64,000 nt of DNA from Lysobacteraceae bacterium NML08-0793 (GCA_002798275.1 NWQR01000003.1:124001-188000), one strand, 5' to 3'; shown: positions 27,444-36,934, numbered from the stretch's first letter. Made by a program: numbers and translations. Notes: generated from the letters alone by a model not told the origin.

Positions 27444-28631
27444 ATGCAGCTCCCGACCCCGGAACAAGCCCGCAATCTGATGCACAACCTGTTGGCCACG
27501 ATGGCCAAAAAAGGCGGCTCGGACTTGTTCATTGCCCACGATTTCCCGCCCAGTCTGAAAGTCCACGGCAATATGGTGCCGCTGCACACCACCAAGCTGC
27601 ATGGCGAAGTAACGGCCTGTCTTGCCGATTCGCTGATGAATGACAAACAGCGCGAGGAGTTTGCCCGCGATTTGGAATGCAATTTCGCCATCCATGTGCC
27701 CGGCGTGTCGCGCTTTCGCGTCAATGTATTCGTGCAGCAAGGCTATGTGGGCATGGTGCTGCGTACCATCGCTGCGGAAATCCCCGATTTCGATGCGATG
27801 CGTCTGCCGCCAATCCTGAAAGACGTGGTGATGGAAAAACGTGGCCTGGTGCTGATGGTGGGCGGAACCGGCTCCGGCAAATCCACCTCGCTCGCCGCCA
27901 TGATCGACCACCGTAACCGCAACAGCGGCGGCCATATCATCACCGTCGAAGACCCGGTGGAATACGCCCATGTTTCGAAAAAATCACTGATTACCCACCG
28001 TGAAGTGGGCGTGGATACCCACAACTGGCACAACGCGCTGAAAAACACCTTGCGCCAGGCGCCGGACGTGATCCTGATTGGCGAAATCCGCGATGCCGAA
28101 ACCATGGAGCACGCCATTTCCTTTGCCGAAACTGGCCATCTATGCCTCAGCACCCTGCACGCCAACAGCGCCAGCCAAACTTTTGAGCGCATCATCAACT
28201 TCTTCCCCGAGGAGCGCCGCACCCAGTTGTTGATGGACTTGTCGGCCAACCTCAAGGCGATTGTTTCGCAGCGCCTGATTCGCCGCGAGGACGGCAATGG
28301 CCGCGTGGCGGCGGTGGAAATCCTGCTCAATACGCCGACGGTATCCGAGCGCATCTTCAAGGGCGATTTCCATTCGCTGAAGGAAATCATGAAAAAGTCG
28401 AAAGAGCTTGGCATGCGCACCTTCGACGGCGAACTGTTCGACCTGTACGACGCTGGGCTTATCTCTTACGAAGAAGCCATCCGCAATGCCGACTCGGCCA
28501 ACGAGCTGCGCCTCAATATCAAGCTGAAAAGCCAACGTGGCGCCGGCAATGAAGGCGGCAGCGCGCTGTCGATGGTGCCCGAAGAAAGCGAAGAAGATAC
28601 CGCCGCTGACGATGCCTCGCAGGCGGCATAA
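27444..28631 (+). CDS. PilT/PilU-family pilus ATPase (third paralogue)
   Basis: A 395-residue hexameric secretion ATPase. The N-terminal PAS-like domain carries GGSDLFIAHDFPPSLKVHG. The RecA-like core has Walker A GGTGSGKSTSLAAM, the Asp/Glu region ITVEDPVEYAH, Walker B DVILIGEIRDAETM and the His box THREVGVDTHNW. It is closer to PilU than to PilT but distinct from the pilU-pilT pair at 51.4-53.6 kb. The last 20 residues form an acidic tail. I start at the ATG at 27444 after TGGAT; an upstream ATG-like start at 27402 overlaps the promoter. It is transcribed alone and lies far from other pilus genes. Confidence 0.9.
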   Translation: MQLPTPEQARNLMHNLLATMAKKGGSDLFIAHDFPPSLKVHGNMVPLHTTKLHGEVTACLADSLMNDKQREEFARDLECNFAIHVPGVSRFRVNVFVQQGYVGMVLRTIAAEIPDFDAMRLPPILKDVVMEKRGLVLMVGGTGSGKSTSLAAMIDHRNRNSGGHIITVEDPVEYAHVSKKSLITHREVGVDTHNWHNALKNTLRQAPDVILIGEIRDAETMEHAISFAETGHLCLSTLHANSASQTFERIINFFPEERRTQLLMDLSANLKAIVSQRLIRREDGNGRVAAVEILLNTPTVSERIFKGDFHSLKEIMKKSKELGMRTFDGELFDLYDAGLISYEEAIRNADSANELRLNIKLKSQRGAGNEGGSALSMVPEESEEDTAADDASQAA

Positions 28632-28664
28632 AATCGCTGCTGCCCGATCACTGCCAATCACGCC

Positions 28665-29303
28665 ATGAAGCTCTATATCTACCAGCACTGCCCGTTCTGC
28701 CTGCGCGTCCTGCTGTTGCGCGGCCTGAAAAAACTCGACCTGCCGGTGCAGGTGGTGCTGGAGAACGATGTCGAGACGCCGACGCGGCTGATCGGGCGCA
28801 AGAAGGTGCCGATTCTGCAAAAGGCCGATGGCAGCGCGATGCCCGAGAGCATGGATATCGTGCGCTATCTGGATGCGCAGTTCGCCCCGCCTCTGCTGAC
28901 CGCGGCCGAGCGTCCGGCTCTGGATGACTGGTCCGAACGCGCTGGCAAGCTGATTTTCCGCCTGGCCGTGCCACGCATCACTCGGGGCGACTTTGCGGAA
29001 CTCGCCACCCCCGAAGCGCGCGCCGCCTATATCGAGCGCGAAATCCGCGCCTTTGGCGACCTCGATGCCCTGATCGCCGCCACCCCTGAATTGCTGGCCG
29101 AACTCAACCCGCTGCTGACCGAGCTGGATGGCCTGATTCCGCCGCCCGATGGCGAGCTTGGCGAAAGCGATATCCGTCTGTTCCCGCTGCTGGTTCTGCT
29201 TAGCATCGTCAAGGAAGCGCGCCTGCCGCCGGCGGTCGCTGCTTGGTACAACGCCCTGCTGGCGCGCAGCGCGCTCAGCGATTTTTCTGCCCAGGCGCAA
29301 TGA
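28665..29303 (+). CDS. grxB: Glutaredoxin 2
   Basis: A 212-residue GST-like glutaredoxin. The N-terminal thioredoxin fold has the redox motif CPFC near residue 9 (YIYQHCPFCLRVLLL) and the cis-Pro segment KKVPIL. The C-terminal all-helical domain spans about residues 85-212. It reduces disulphides with glutathione in the cytosol. It begins 33 bases after the ATPase gene and overlaps the next gene by four bases. Confidence 0.92.
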   Translation: MKLYIYQHCPFCLRVLLLRGLKKLDLPVQVVLENDVETPTRLIGRKKVPILQKADGSAMPESMDIVRYLDAQFAPPLLTAAERPALDDWSERAGKLIFRLAVPRITRGDFAELATPEARAAYIEREIRAFGDLDALIAATPELLAELNPLLTELDGLIPPPDGELGESDIRLFPLLVLLSIVKEARLPPAVAAWYNALLARSALSDFSAQAQ

Positions 29304-29626
29304 CCGACATGAAAAAGCCACTTGCACCCATCGGCAAACTGTTCCGCGCCATTGCCCTGATTGAAGCCTTGACCTGGGCTGGGCTGTTGATTGGCATGTG
29401 GCTCAAATACGGCAGTCAAACCACCGATACCGGTGTTTGGCTGTTTGGCCGCCTGCATGGTCTGGCGTTTCTGGCCTATCTCGTGGTTACGGTGCTGGCT
29501 TGGGGCAGGCTGCGCTGGCCGCTATGGGCGGTGCTGTTGGCGATTTTTGCCGCCATCCCGCCATTTTTGACCGTGCCGGTGGAAATCCTGCTACGCCGCA
29601 AAGGGCTATTGCAGGCGCCGGAATAA
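29300..29626 (+). CDS. DUF3817 family membrane protein
   Basis: A 108-residue protein with three hydrophobic helices. The family pattern is clear: LFRAIALIEALTWAGLLIGM, then GRLHGLAFLAYLVVTVLAWG, then AAIPPFLTVPVEILLRRKG. DUF3817 has no assigned function. The ATG overlaps the grxB stop (ATGA), so the two are coupled. An ATG nine bases later is an alternative start. Confidence 0.85.
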   Translation: MTDMKKPLAPIGKLFRAIALIEALTWAGLLIGMWLKYGSQTTDTGVWLFGRLHGLAFLAYLVVTVLAWGRLRWPLWAVLLAIFAAIPPFLTVPVEILLRRKGLLQAPE

Positions 29627-29639
29627 CGCGCTGGAGCCG

Positions 29640-30197
29640 TCAGCGCCAGTTGGCGTGCTGCGACCAAAACTCGACACTGCGCCGATAGGCATCGCGGTCG
29701 ATGGCAACGCCGGAGCCGCCCTCCTCCACGCCCAACGCATTGCGCATCATGGTAATCGGCGCCATCGGGATTTCCTCCGGGGTCATGGTGTAAAGGCAGC
29801 CGACAATGCCCCAATCGCCGTCGATCGGACTGCCCTCTTTTTGCAATTGCTCGGCGCTGTAGAGAATCGGGATCAGATATTCGGCGCGCGGCGCCTCGAT
29901 GCCCTCGAACCAGCGCACTAGCACCGGCAACTCCTCACGATTGCGGGCTTCATAGGCGCTGCGCAATTGGCTGCGGTTGGCATCGCTGATGGCGATCACC
30001 GAGCAGCGCGTGGCGGTCCAGTTACGGTACACATGCAGTTTGCAAAACGGCGCGTAACCGTCCAGCACCTTCAGCGGCGGATGTGCGTTCAAATACGCTT
30101 CAAACGCTTCGGCGCTGCAATCTTGAATAGCGCTCGCGCGGCCATCGCGCGGAAACAGCCGGGGACGGGCAAATGCGGTCAACACGATTTTCATCAT
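29640..30197 (-). CDS. DUF3228 family protein
   Basis: A 185-residue soluble protein. The segment DGDWGIVGCLYTMTPEEIPM and the following PITMMRNALGVEEGGSG are characteristic of DUF3228. The N-terminal part includes LHVYRNWTATRCSVIAISDA. Function is unknown and there is no signal peptide or membrane segment. Its start overlaps the stop of the upstream unknown gene by one base (TGATG), so the two form a translationally coupled pair convergent with grxB-DUF3817. A second ATG immediately follows the first. Confidence 0.8.
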   Translation of the reverse strand: MMKIVLTAFARPRLFPRDGRASAIQDCSAEAFEAYLNAHPPLKVLDGYAPFCKLHVYRNWTATRCSVIAISDANRSQLRSAYEARNREELPVLVRWFEGIEAPRAEYLIPILYSAEQLQKEGSPIDGDWGIVGCLYTMTPEEIPMAPITMMRNALGVEEGGSGVAIDRDAYRRSVEFWSQHANWR

Positions 30198-31078
30198 CAG
30201 GCCTCTGCAAGTACCACGCGGGCATCACGCCCGGCGGGAATGTCCACATACAACAGCGGCAGGCCGTGCGCTTCCAGTACCGCAGCGAACTGCCGCAGGC
30301 GTGCATCGAAAAACCCCCGCATCCGCGCCAGCCGCGCCGGATCCTGCTCGCCGCCGCCATAACGCTCGCACCAAGCCGCATCGGAAAACAGCCCGGCACG
30401 CACTTGCCCGTCGGCCAAGTACAGCAGCGGCTCGGGCGGGGCATCCAGCCACGCGCTCTTGTCCGGCGCAAGCAAGGCCGTTTCAATCAGCGTCCATAGC
30501 GGCTCTAGCCCCATATTGCGGTATTGCAGAGCCATCATCGCGGCCAAATCGTGGATGGTCAGATAGCGTGCGTGCTCCACCCGCGTGGCGAAAGCCTGTT
30601 GTGCCTGCAAGGCGGTTTCGGCGCGCGCCATGCCACGGTCGAGCAGCACGGCCTCCAGTTGGTCGCCCACGCTCTTGGCGTTTTCACCGGCCAGCAGCAG
30701 TGGCACCACGCGCAACGCGCCACCGCGCAGGCCATCTTCTGCCTGCAAGGGCTGGGGAATATCGCCAGCCTCGTCTGCGCCCAGTGCAATGATGCGCGGC
30801 ACAGCATGGCGTCCCGGTGCGCGCAGGCGCAGCTCATGCAGGCGGCGGTGCAGCGGCCAGCCTGCACGCAGGGCTTCTGCCGGATCGAAATGCGCGCCCA
30901 TCACCATCAAGTCCAGCCCGGTCACTTCCGGCACCAGCAAGGCCAAATCGTGGCCGATGCGTTCGGCCAGCGCCCCGGCGGCTTGTTGCGACAGCGCCGC
31001 TTGCGGCGGGTTGGCACCGGGCATCCATTCCAGCGCCATCACGGCCAGCACGGAAAGGTCGGAGTCGGATTGAGTCAT
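30197..31078 (-). CDS. Hypothetical protein, 293 residues
   Basis: I do not recognise this protein. It is soluble, acidic to neutral and rich in Ala and Leu, without signal peptide, transmembrane helix or known catalytic motif. The N-terminal half contains ERIGHDLALLVPEVTGLDLM and HRRLHELRLRAPGRH, which look like alternating helices and strands. The C-terminal half ends LPLLYVDIPAGRDARVVLAEA. It is translationally coupled to the DUF3228 gene and divergent from a thiolase gene. Good codon use and a full-length frame argue that it is real. Confidence 0.7.
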   Translation of the reverse strand: MTQSDSDLSVLAVMALEWMPGANPPQAALSQQAAGALAERIGHDLALLVPEVTGLDLMVMGAHFDPAEALRAGWPLHRRLHELRLRAPGRHAVPRIIALGADEAGDIPQPLQAEDGLRGGALRVVPLLLAGENAKSVGDQLEAVLLDRGMARAETALQAQQAFATRVEHARYLTIHDLAAMMALQYRNMGLEPLWTLIETALLAPDKSAWLDAPPEPLLYLADGQVRAGLFSDAAWCERYGGGEQDPARLARMRGFFDARLRQFAAVLEAHGLPLLYVDIPAGRDARVVLAEA

Positions 31079-31155
31079 GGGGGCAGGTATGGATACGGAT
31101 TCGGTTTAGACTTCAAGTTTAATCCGTGCGATAGCGCATGGTCAGGAGAAAGTTC

Positions 31156-32433
31156 ATGCTGCAAGCCCGTCCCGTCGCCATCCTAGGTGGCATCCGCATC
31201 CCGTTCTGCCGCCAAAACAGTGCCTATGCCGGTATCGGCAACATGGCGCTTTCGGTGCGCACCTTGAGCGCGCTGGTAGAAAAGTACGGTCTGCAAGGCC
31301 AGCAACTGGGCGAAGTGGCTATGGGCGCGGTCATCAAGCACTCCAGCGATTGGAATCTGGGACGCGAGGCGGCTTTGTCTTCGGGGCTTTCCCCGCTGAC
31401 CCCCGGCATCACCCTGCAACGGGCCTGCGGCACCTCGCTGGACACCATCCTGCATGTCGCCAACAAAATTGCGCTTGGACAAATCGAAGTCGGCATCGGC
31501 GGCGGCGCGGACAGCACCTCGGACGTGCCGATTGTCTATGGCGAAAAACTGCGTCAGGCACTGCTCGCGGCGAATGCGGCCAAGAGCATCGGCGGCAAAC
31601 TGGCCGCCTTCAAGCACTTCCGTCCCGGTTGGCTGAAGCCGGGCTTTCCCGGTGTGGCCGAGCCGCGCACCGGCAAGTCGATGGGACAGCACTGCGAGGA
31701 CATGGCACGCCAATGGCATATCAGCCGCGAGGCGCAGGATGTGCTGGCGGCCGCCTCGCACCACAAGCTCGCCGCCGCTTATGAGCGCGGTTTTTTCGAT
31801 GATCTTGTGGCGCCGTTCCGCGGCGTGGGCCGCGACAATATCCTGCGCCCGGAAACCACGGTGGAAAAACTGGCCAGCCTGAAACCCGCGTTCGACAAAA
31901 CCAGCGGCCAGGGCACGCTGACTGCGGGCAATTCCACACCGTTGACCGATGGTGCGGCCGCCTGCCTTGTTTCCAGCGCCGAATGGGCGCAGCAAAACAG
32001 CATCGAGCCGCTGGCCTGGCTGCGCGATGCCCAAGTGGCTGCGGTGGATTTCGTCGCTGGCGAAGGTTTGCTGATGGCGCCCACGGTAGCCGTCGCCGAG
32101 CTTTTGACGCGCAATGGGCTGACGCTGCAAGACTTCGATTTTTATGAAATCCACGAAGCCTTCGCCGCCCAAGTGTTGTGCACCCTGGCTGCTTGGGAAA
32201 GCGCCGATTACTGCCGTGACCGGCTGGGGCTTGCCGCCCCGCTTGGCCGTATCGACCCGGAAAAGCTCAACCCGAACGGCTCGTCGCTGGCGACCGGCCA
32301 CCCGTTTGCCGCTACCGGCGCGCGCATCGTCGCCACCGCCGCCAAAGAATTGGCCGCGCGTGGCGGTGGCCGCTGTCTGATTTCCATCTGCACCGCCGGC
32401 GGCATGGGCGTGGTGGCGATTCTGGAGCGCTGA
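31156..32433 (+). CDS. Acetyl-CoA acyltransferase (thiolase), FadI-like
   Basis: A 425-residue thiolase catalysing CoA-dependent cleavage of 3-ketoacyl-CoA, or the reverse condensation of acetyl-CoA. The nucleophilic Cys is in TLQRACGTSLDTI (about residue 90), the conserved His in FYEIHEAFAAQVL, and the second active-site Cys in ICTAGGMGVVAIL. Length and internal sequence resemble the FadI/trifunctional-beta type more than PhaA. The ATG at 31156 has AGGAG eight bases upstream; a GTG/ATG start at 31138 is less likely. No alpha subunit is nearby. Confidence 0.9.
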   Translation: MLQARPVAILGGIRIPFCRQNSAYAGIGNMALSVRTLSALVEKYGLQGQQLGEVAMGAVIKHSSDWNLGREAALSSGLSPLTPGITLQRACGTSLDTILHVANKIALGQIEVGIGGGADSTSDVPIVYGEKLRQALLAANAAKSIGGKLAAFKHFRPGWLKPGFPGVAEPRTGKSMGQHCEDMARQWHISREAQDVLAAASHHKLAAAYERGFFDDLVAPFRGVGRDNILRPETTVEKLASLKPAFDKTSGQGTLTAGNSTPLTDGAAACLVSSAEWAQQNSIEPLAWLRDAQVAAVDFVAGEGLLMAPTVAVAELLTRNGLTLQDFDFYEIHEAFAAQVLCTLAAWESADYCRDRLGLAAPLGRIDPEKLNPNGSSLATGHPFAATGARIVATAAKELAARGGGRCLISICTAGGMGVVAILER

Positions 32434-32461
32434 ATCGCCCTGCCCCTGCCCGCAGCGCAGC

Positions 32462-35400
32462 TCAGCCGTTACCGCTCTGCTGGCCATGCCCGATGACGGC
32501 GGCCTGCGCGGCAGCCAGCGCCTCGGCAGTCACCGGCTTGCGCAGCAGGTAATCGAAGCCTGCCGCGTTGACCTTGGCTTCTAAATCCGGCGCACTGCTG
32601 GCGGTTACAGCAATCAGCGGCGCGCGCTGACCGCTAGCACGCAACTGCGCGGCAAGATCAAAACCGTTCATGCCCGGCAAATCCAAATCCAGCAGCAGCA
32701 CATCGAACACATGGTTGGCGTTTTCCGCCAGTGCCGCCAACGCATGCTCGGCATGACAGACCCGATGCCCCTGCGCCTGCAATAAAGACACCAGCACTTC
32801 GGCCACCAGCGGGTCGTCTTCCACCAGCAACAAATGCCGCTGGCTGCCTGGCGCTGGGGGCGCAGGCGTTGTCGTTGCCGGCGTCGATACGGCTTCTGCC
32901 AGCGGCAGTGGCAGCGCAACACTGAAACAACTGCCTTGCCCCGGCTTGCTTTGCAGCTCGATATGTCCGCCCATCGCCAAGACAAGCTCGCGGCTGATGG
33001 CAAGCCCAAGACCACTGCCGCCATAACCGGCACCATTGCGTGGTGCGTCGCCCTGCTCGAAACGCTGGAACAGGCGTTTGCGTTCTTCCTCGCCAAGACC
33101 CGGCCCGGTATCACGGACATGGAAGGCGACGCCACCAGCTTCATCGGCCATCACTTGCAGCGATACTTGGCCATATTCGGTGAACTTGATTGCATTGCCC
33201 AAAAGGTTCAGCAGGATTTGCTCCACACGGGTGCGGTCGCCCAATAGCCAGCCGGGGGCATCGGCGCTGATTTGGCAATCGAATTTCAGCCCCTTTTTCA
33301 TCGCCAGCGGCTGCATCAGCGCGACCACTTCATTGACCAGTTGCCGCATGTCGAATGGCGCATCCACCAACACCAGTTTGCCCGCTTCCACCCGCGCCAG
33401 ATCCAGTGCGTCATTGACCAGATGCAGCAAATGCTTGCCGGCACTGTGGATGGCCTCCACCTGCGCGCGTTGGCGGCTGTCCAGTGCCGTGCTCTGCAAC
33501 AGCTCGGACATGCCCAGCACGCCGGTCAGCGGGGTGCGGATTTCATGCCCCATGGTGGCAAGAAAACGGGTCTTGGCCTCCGATGCCTGTTCGGCCAGCA
33601 GGCGGCGTTGCTCGGCCAGCTGCCATTCGTGCTTGCGCTTGAGGCGCTGGCGCCAGATGCGAATCAACGCCCAGAGAACCAGCAGTAGCAATGCCCCAGC
33701 CAGCAGCATCGCCACGCGCGAGCGCCACCACGGCGGGGTAACCACAAACGCCAAGCGTTGCTCTTCGGCCATGTTGCCGTAACCATCGCGGGCACGCATA
33801 TGCAGCACATACTGCCCTGGCGGCAGGCCGGTAAAGATGCGCTCGCCCTGCGCGCCATGATCCACCCAGTCCTTGTCAAAGCCTTGCAGGCGACTCCAGT
33901 AACGCACCGCAGCCGGGTCATCGAAAGTCAACAAATGTCCGGTCAGGCGCAATTCCCGATCCTGCGCGCCAAACACCAGCGCCTCATCGCCCAGACGCTG
34001 GCTGACCCATTCGCCATTGCGACGCACATCGACCGAGTCAATCTTGAGCACCGGCTTGCGCGCTGCAGGATCCGGGTAGCGGGTATCAATCAGCACCACC
34101 GACCCAGCATCGGTCGGCGCCGCCAGCAATCCCTTGTCGGTGAGCACCAAGGCGCGATCCAGAAACTCCTGGCTGACAAAACCATTGGCGATGCCGTAAG
34201 CATGTAGGTTGGTGCGCTGCCCGTCCCACAGGAACAGCCCGCGTCGGCCCGATACCCAAACCCGGTGCCGCGCATCAATCGCCAAACCACCGGCCTCGAT
34301 GACCGGCAGCCCCTGCCCGGCTGTAACTTCGGCCACTTTTTGCCATGCGCCATTTTGGTACTGGTAGCGCTCCAGCCCTTCCAGACGATGCAACCACAAG
34401 ACATCCGGGCCATCGAAAGCAAAGGCAAATACCCGCTTGCCCGCTAGGCTGTCCGGTATCACCAGACGATTTCTTGTCTCATCCAGCCAGCCAAGGCCGT
34501 GGCTGCCAGCCACCCAAAGCCGCCCGTCAGGCCCCAACCCGATATCTTCGCTGTCGCCGCTGCCAAGCCCGCCCTGCTCACTGGCTTCGATGGTTTTCAG
34601 CACTTTGCCGGTTTCAATATCGCGCTGCTGCAAGCCATAGCCCTGTATCGACAGCCACAAGGTATCGCCAATCCCGGTGGTCATCAGGTCAAGAAAGCCG
34701 TTCGCAGGCAGGGCATCTTCCGGGCTTTCCGCATGCCAGCGCCGCAACTGGTTTTTTTCATCCAGACGAATCAGTCCCAAACGGCTGTCGCCCAGCCACA
34801 GGCGCTGTTTCCGATCCTCGTAAATCACCATCGGCTTGATCCGGCGCAGCTCTTCATGGTGCTGCACAAGATTGATGTATTCGACCACGCCGGCGGCATC
34901 AATCCTTTCGATATGACCGTCCACACCAGCAATCCATACCCCGCCCTTGCGCGAGGGAGCAAGCGCCCGATACATCGGCGATGCCAGCCCATATTCGCCA
35001 TCGCCCTGCCTAAGCTCGGCAACGCTGCGCCAATCCGCGCGCAAAAAGCCCAGCCCCACGCCCGATACCCCAGCCCACAGACCGCCATCGCCCTGTATTT
35101 TCAGCCCCAGCACCAAGCGCGAAGTAGCACCGGGATCGGCCGTTACCGGCAGCGGAATAGCGTTGTCCCCGGCCACCCGCCACAATCTGCGCTGACTGCC
35201 CAACCACATCGTGCCGTCAGTGCCGCGTGCCATCGACACCACCGCATTGGGACGCTCGAACATCGGCGACCAAGGCAGACGCACCCAGCGGCCATCGACC
35301 TCGCGCCGGAATACCCCGGCCGCCGTTCCCGCCCACAGCCTGCCGTGCTCCAGCAGCAGCGAATACACCATGCCGGGCGAATCCACCTCTGGCAGTGTCT

Positions 35401-36025
35401 GCGGATGCAGCGTCTTGCCATCCCAATACACCAGCCCGCGACTGGTGCCTATCCACAGCCCGCCCTGGGTATCGGCCACCATCGACAAGACGGTTTTCGA
35501 CGGCAGTGCCGAGAGCGCCTCCAGCCGCCAGCGGGCCGACGAGTCTCCTTCGGTAATGACCTGAAACACCCCGGCATTGGAAGTGCCAATCCAGTGTTTG
35601 TCGGCATGACTGGCGATGGCAAATACATCGCCATTGCCCAGCTGCGGATGGGTCTTGTTGTTGATCACCTGAAAACGGCTGCGATCCTTGCCAAGCACCG
35701 CAAGCCCGCCGAACTCCACCGCCACCCAGAGCCGATCCTGGCTGTCCACATGCAGCGCCTGCACCGAGTTGCTGGGCAATGCGCCTTCCACATGCGGCTC
35801 ATAGCGCCAAATGCGAAAACCATGCCCGTCATAACGCGCCAAACCGTCGGCACTGCCTACCCAGACAAACCCGGCATGGTCGATTTCGATGGCAGTCAAC
35901 TCCGTGGAAGGCAGGCCATCGCGCGCCTCCAAAAGACGCAAATGCGGCACTTCCGGCACCTGCGCCCGCACCCCGGCGGCAACGCAACACCAGACCAATC
36001 CCAGAATCCCAACAAGCCAGCGCAT
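32462..36025 (-). CDS. Hybrid sensor histidine kinase with Reg_prop propeller and Y_Y_Y domain
   Basis: A protein of about 1187 residues. A signal-like N-terminus (MRWLVGILGLVWCCVAAG) leads into a periplasmic two-component-regulator propeller of many repeats, such as GFVWVGSADGLARYDG. A Y_Y_Y domain follows, then one transmembrane helix (VAMLLAGALLLLVLWALI), a short coiled coil, a HisKA domain with FLATMGHEIRTPLTGVLG, a HATPase_c domain (NLLGNAIKFTEYG, DTGPGLGEEERKRLF, GSGLGLAIS) and a receiver domain from about residue 1064 with the phospho-acceptor Asp near 1113 (LLLDLDLPGMNGFD). No output domain is fused, so it must pass phosphate on. GGGGA precedes the second of two ATG codons (36028, 36025). 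Such sensors often detect polysaccharide breakdown products; the ligand here is unknown. Confidence 0.9.
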   Translation of the reverse strand: MRWLVGILGLVWCCVAAGVRAQVPEVPHLRLLEARDGLPSTELTAIEIDHAGFVWVGSADGLARYDGHGFRIWRYEPHVEGALPSNSVQALHVDSQDRLWVAVEFGGLAVLGKDRSRFQVINNKTHPQLGNGDVFAIASHADKHWIGTSNAGVFQVITEGDSSARWRLEALSALPSKTVLSMVADTQGGLWIGTSRGLVYWDGKTLHPQTLPEVDSPGMVYSLLLEHGRLWAGTAAGVFRREVDGRWVRLPWSPMFERPNAVVSMARGTDGTMWLGSQRRLWRVAGDNAIPLPVTADPGATSRLVLGLKIQGDGGLWAGVSGVGLGFLRADWRSVAELRQGDGEYGLASPMYRALAPSRKGGVWIAGVDGHIERIDAAGVVEYINLVQHHEELRRIKPMVIYEDRKQRLWLGDSRLGLIRLDEKNQLRRWHAESPEDALPANGFLDLMTTGIGDTLWLSIQGYGLQQRDIETGKVLKTIEASEQGGLGSGDSEDIGLGPDGRLWVAGSHGLGWLDETRNRLVIPDSLAGKRVFAFAFDGPDVLWLHRLEGLERYQYQNGAWQKVAEVTAGQGLPVIEAGGLAIDARHRVWVSGRRGLFLWDGQRTNLHAYGIANGFVSQEFLDRALVLTDKGLLAAPTDAGSVVLIDTRYPDPAARKPVLKIDSVDVRRNGEWVSQRLGDEALVFGAQDRELRLTGHLLTFDDPAAVRYWSRLQGFDKDWVDHGAQGERIFTGLPPGQYVLHMRARDGYGNMAEEQRLAFVVTPPWWRSRVAMLLAGALLLLVLWALIRIWRQRLKRKHEWQLAEQRRLLAEQASEAKTRFLATMGHEIRTPLTGVLGMSELLQSTALDSRQRAQVEAIHSAGKHLLHLVNDALDLARVEAGKLVLVDAPFDMRQLVNEVVALMQPLAMKKGLKFDCQISADAPGWLLGDRTRVEQILLNLLGNAIKFTEYGQVSLQVMADEAGGVAFHVRDTGPGLGEEERKRLFQRFEQGDAPRNGAGYGGSGLGLAISRELVLAMGGHIELQSKPGQGSCFSVALPLPLAEAVSTPATTTPAPPAPGSQRHLLLVEDDPLVAEVLVSLLQAQGHRVCHAEHALAALAENANHVFDVLLLDLDLPGMNGFDLAAQLRASGQRAPLIAVTASSAPDLEAKVNAAGFDYLLRKPVTAEALAAAQAAVIGHGQQSGNG

Positions 36026-36149
36026 CATCCTTCCCCAATCAGCGGTGATTGCCGATGCTGGCGAGCAATGCCGACAAGTGCAAGTCTTTTCACATCCGGC
36101 ACGATTTGCAGGGTAAAGTGCCTGCTGATCAAGTTCGGAAGCCAGCCTC

Positions 36150-36698
36150 ATGACGATTCGTCCTGCCAGCACCGATTGGAATGCACTTGCCAAGTTCTTC
36201 CATTGGAGCATTGTCGTTCTACTACTAGTCCAAGGCATTGTTGCCCTGCTCATGGACGGTTTTCCGCGTGAAATGCGCAGCACAGTGATGATGCTGCACA
36301 AATCCACCGGGGTACTGATCTTGCTGCTTGCCATCGCTCGGGTCGCATGGCGCTTATTGAGCAAGGCGCCACCTGCCTTGCCGGAGGTCAGCGCCGCCAA
36401 CCGCCTGCTGGCGCATCTGGGGCATTTGGCGCTGTATCTGCTGCTGTTTGCAGTGCCGTTGAGTGGCTTTTTGATGTCCGCCTATGGCGGGCGCGCAGTC
36501 GATTTCTATGGCCTGTTCACCCTGCCCACCTTCGTTGCCACGAACGAATCCTTGGGCGAAGTGATGCACCAAATCCACGAGCCGCTGTTCTTTGCTCTGG
36601 TGCTACTGGCCTCCGCGCACATGGCGGCGGCGCTGTATCACCATTTCGTCAAGCGTGATGCCACGCTCACGCGCATGCTGCCCGGCGGCCGGTGTTAA
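36150..36698 (+). CDS. Cytochrome b561 family protein
   Basis: A 182-residue inner-membrane dihaem cytochrome of the CybB type. Four hydrophobic helices carry the His ligands expected in the family: FFHWSIVVLLL (helix 1), MMLHKSTGVLILLLA (helix 2) and HMAAALYHHFVKRD (helix 4). Family members accept electrons from quinol, and some oxidise superoxide. It is divergent from the hybrid kinase, with 120 bases between them. Its stop overlaps the end of the convergent thioredoxin-like gene by four bases. Confidence 0.9.
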   Translation: MTIRPASTDWNALAKFFHWSIVVLLLVQGIVALLMDGFPREMRSTVMMLHKSTGVLILLLAIARVAWRLLSKAPPALPEVSAANRLLAHLGHLALYLLLFAVPLSGFLMSAYGGRAVDFYGLFTLPTFVATNESLGEVMHQIHEPLFFALVLLASAHMAAALYHHFVKRDATLTRMLPGGRC

Positions 36699-36934
36699 TC
36701 CGCGTCTGTAGCCTGTAAAAATGCCCGTGCAGTGGCCACATCGAACGGCCAAGCCAGTTCCCGGCCACTGCGCGCATGGTGCAGCACCGGCACCTGCAAG
36801 CCGTAGCGCGCTTGCAGCGCGTCATCTTCATCCACAAACACGCTGTCAAACTCCGGCCACGGCACTTGCGCCAGTATCGCCAGTGCCTGATCGCAAAGAT
36901 GGCAGTCATCACGTTGATAAAGTATCCAGTGCAT
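36695..36934 (-). CDS. Glutaredoxin-like protein (DUF836)
   Basis: A 79-residue thioredoxin-fold mini-protein. The redox pair CHLC is in ILYQRDDCHLCDQALAIL near the N-terminus, and the cis-Pro loop is LQVPVLHH. The final helix holds DVATARAFLQ. It is probably a small disulphide oxidoreductase; partners are unknown. It is convergent with cytochrome b561 and divergent from sdaA, with 60 bases upstream. Confidence 0.85.
   Translation of the reverse strand: MHWILYQRDDCHLCDQALAILAQVPWPEFDSVFVDEDDALQARYGLQVPVLHHARSGRELAWPFDVATARAFLQATDAD

Noticed and set aside
34499-36271. A 590-codon open frame on the plus strand
   Set aside because: It lies wholly opposite the hybrid sensor kinase, has no recognisable domain, and is explained by GC-rich codon bias of the real gene.
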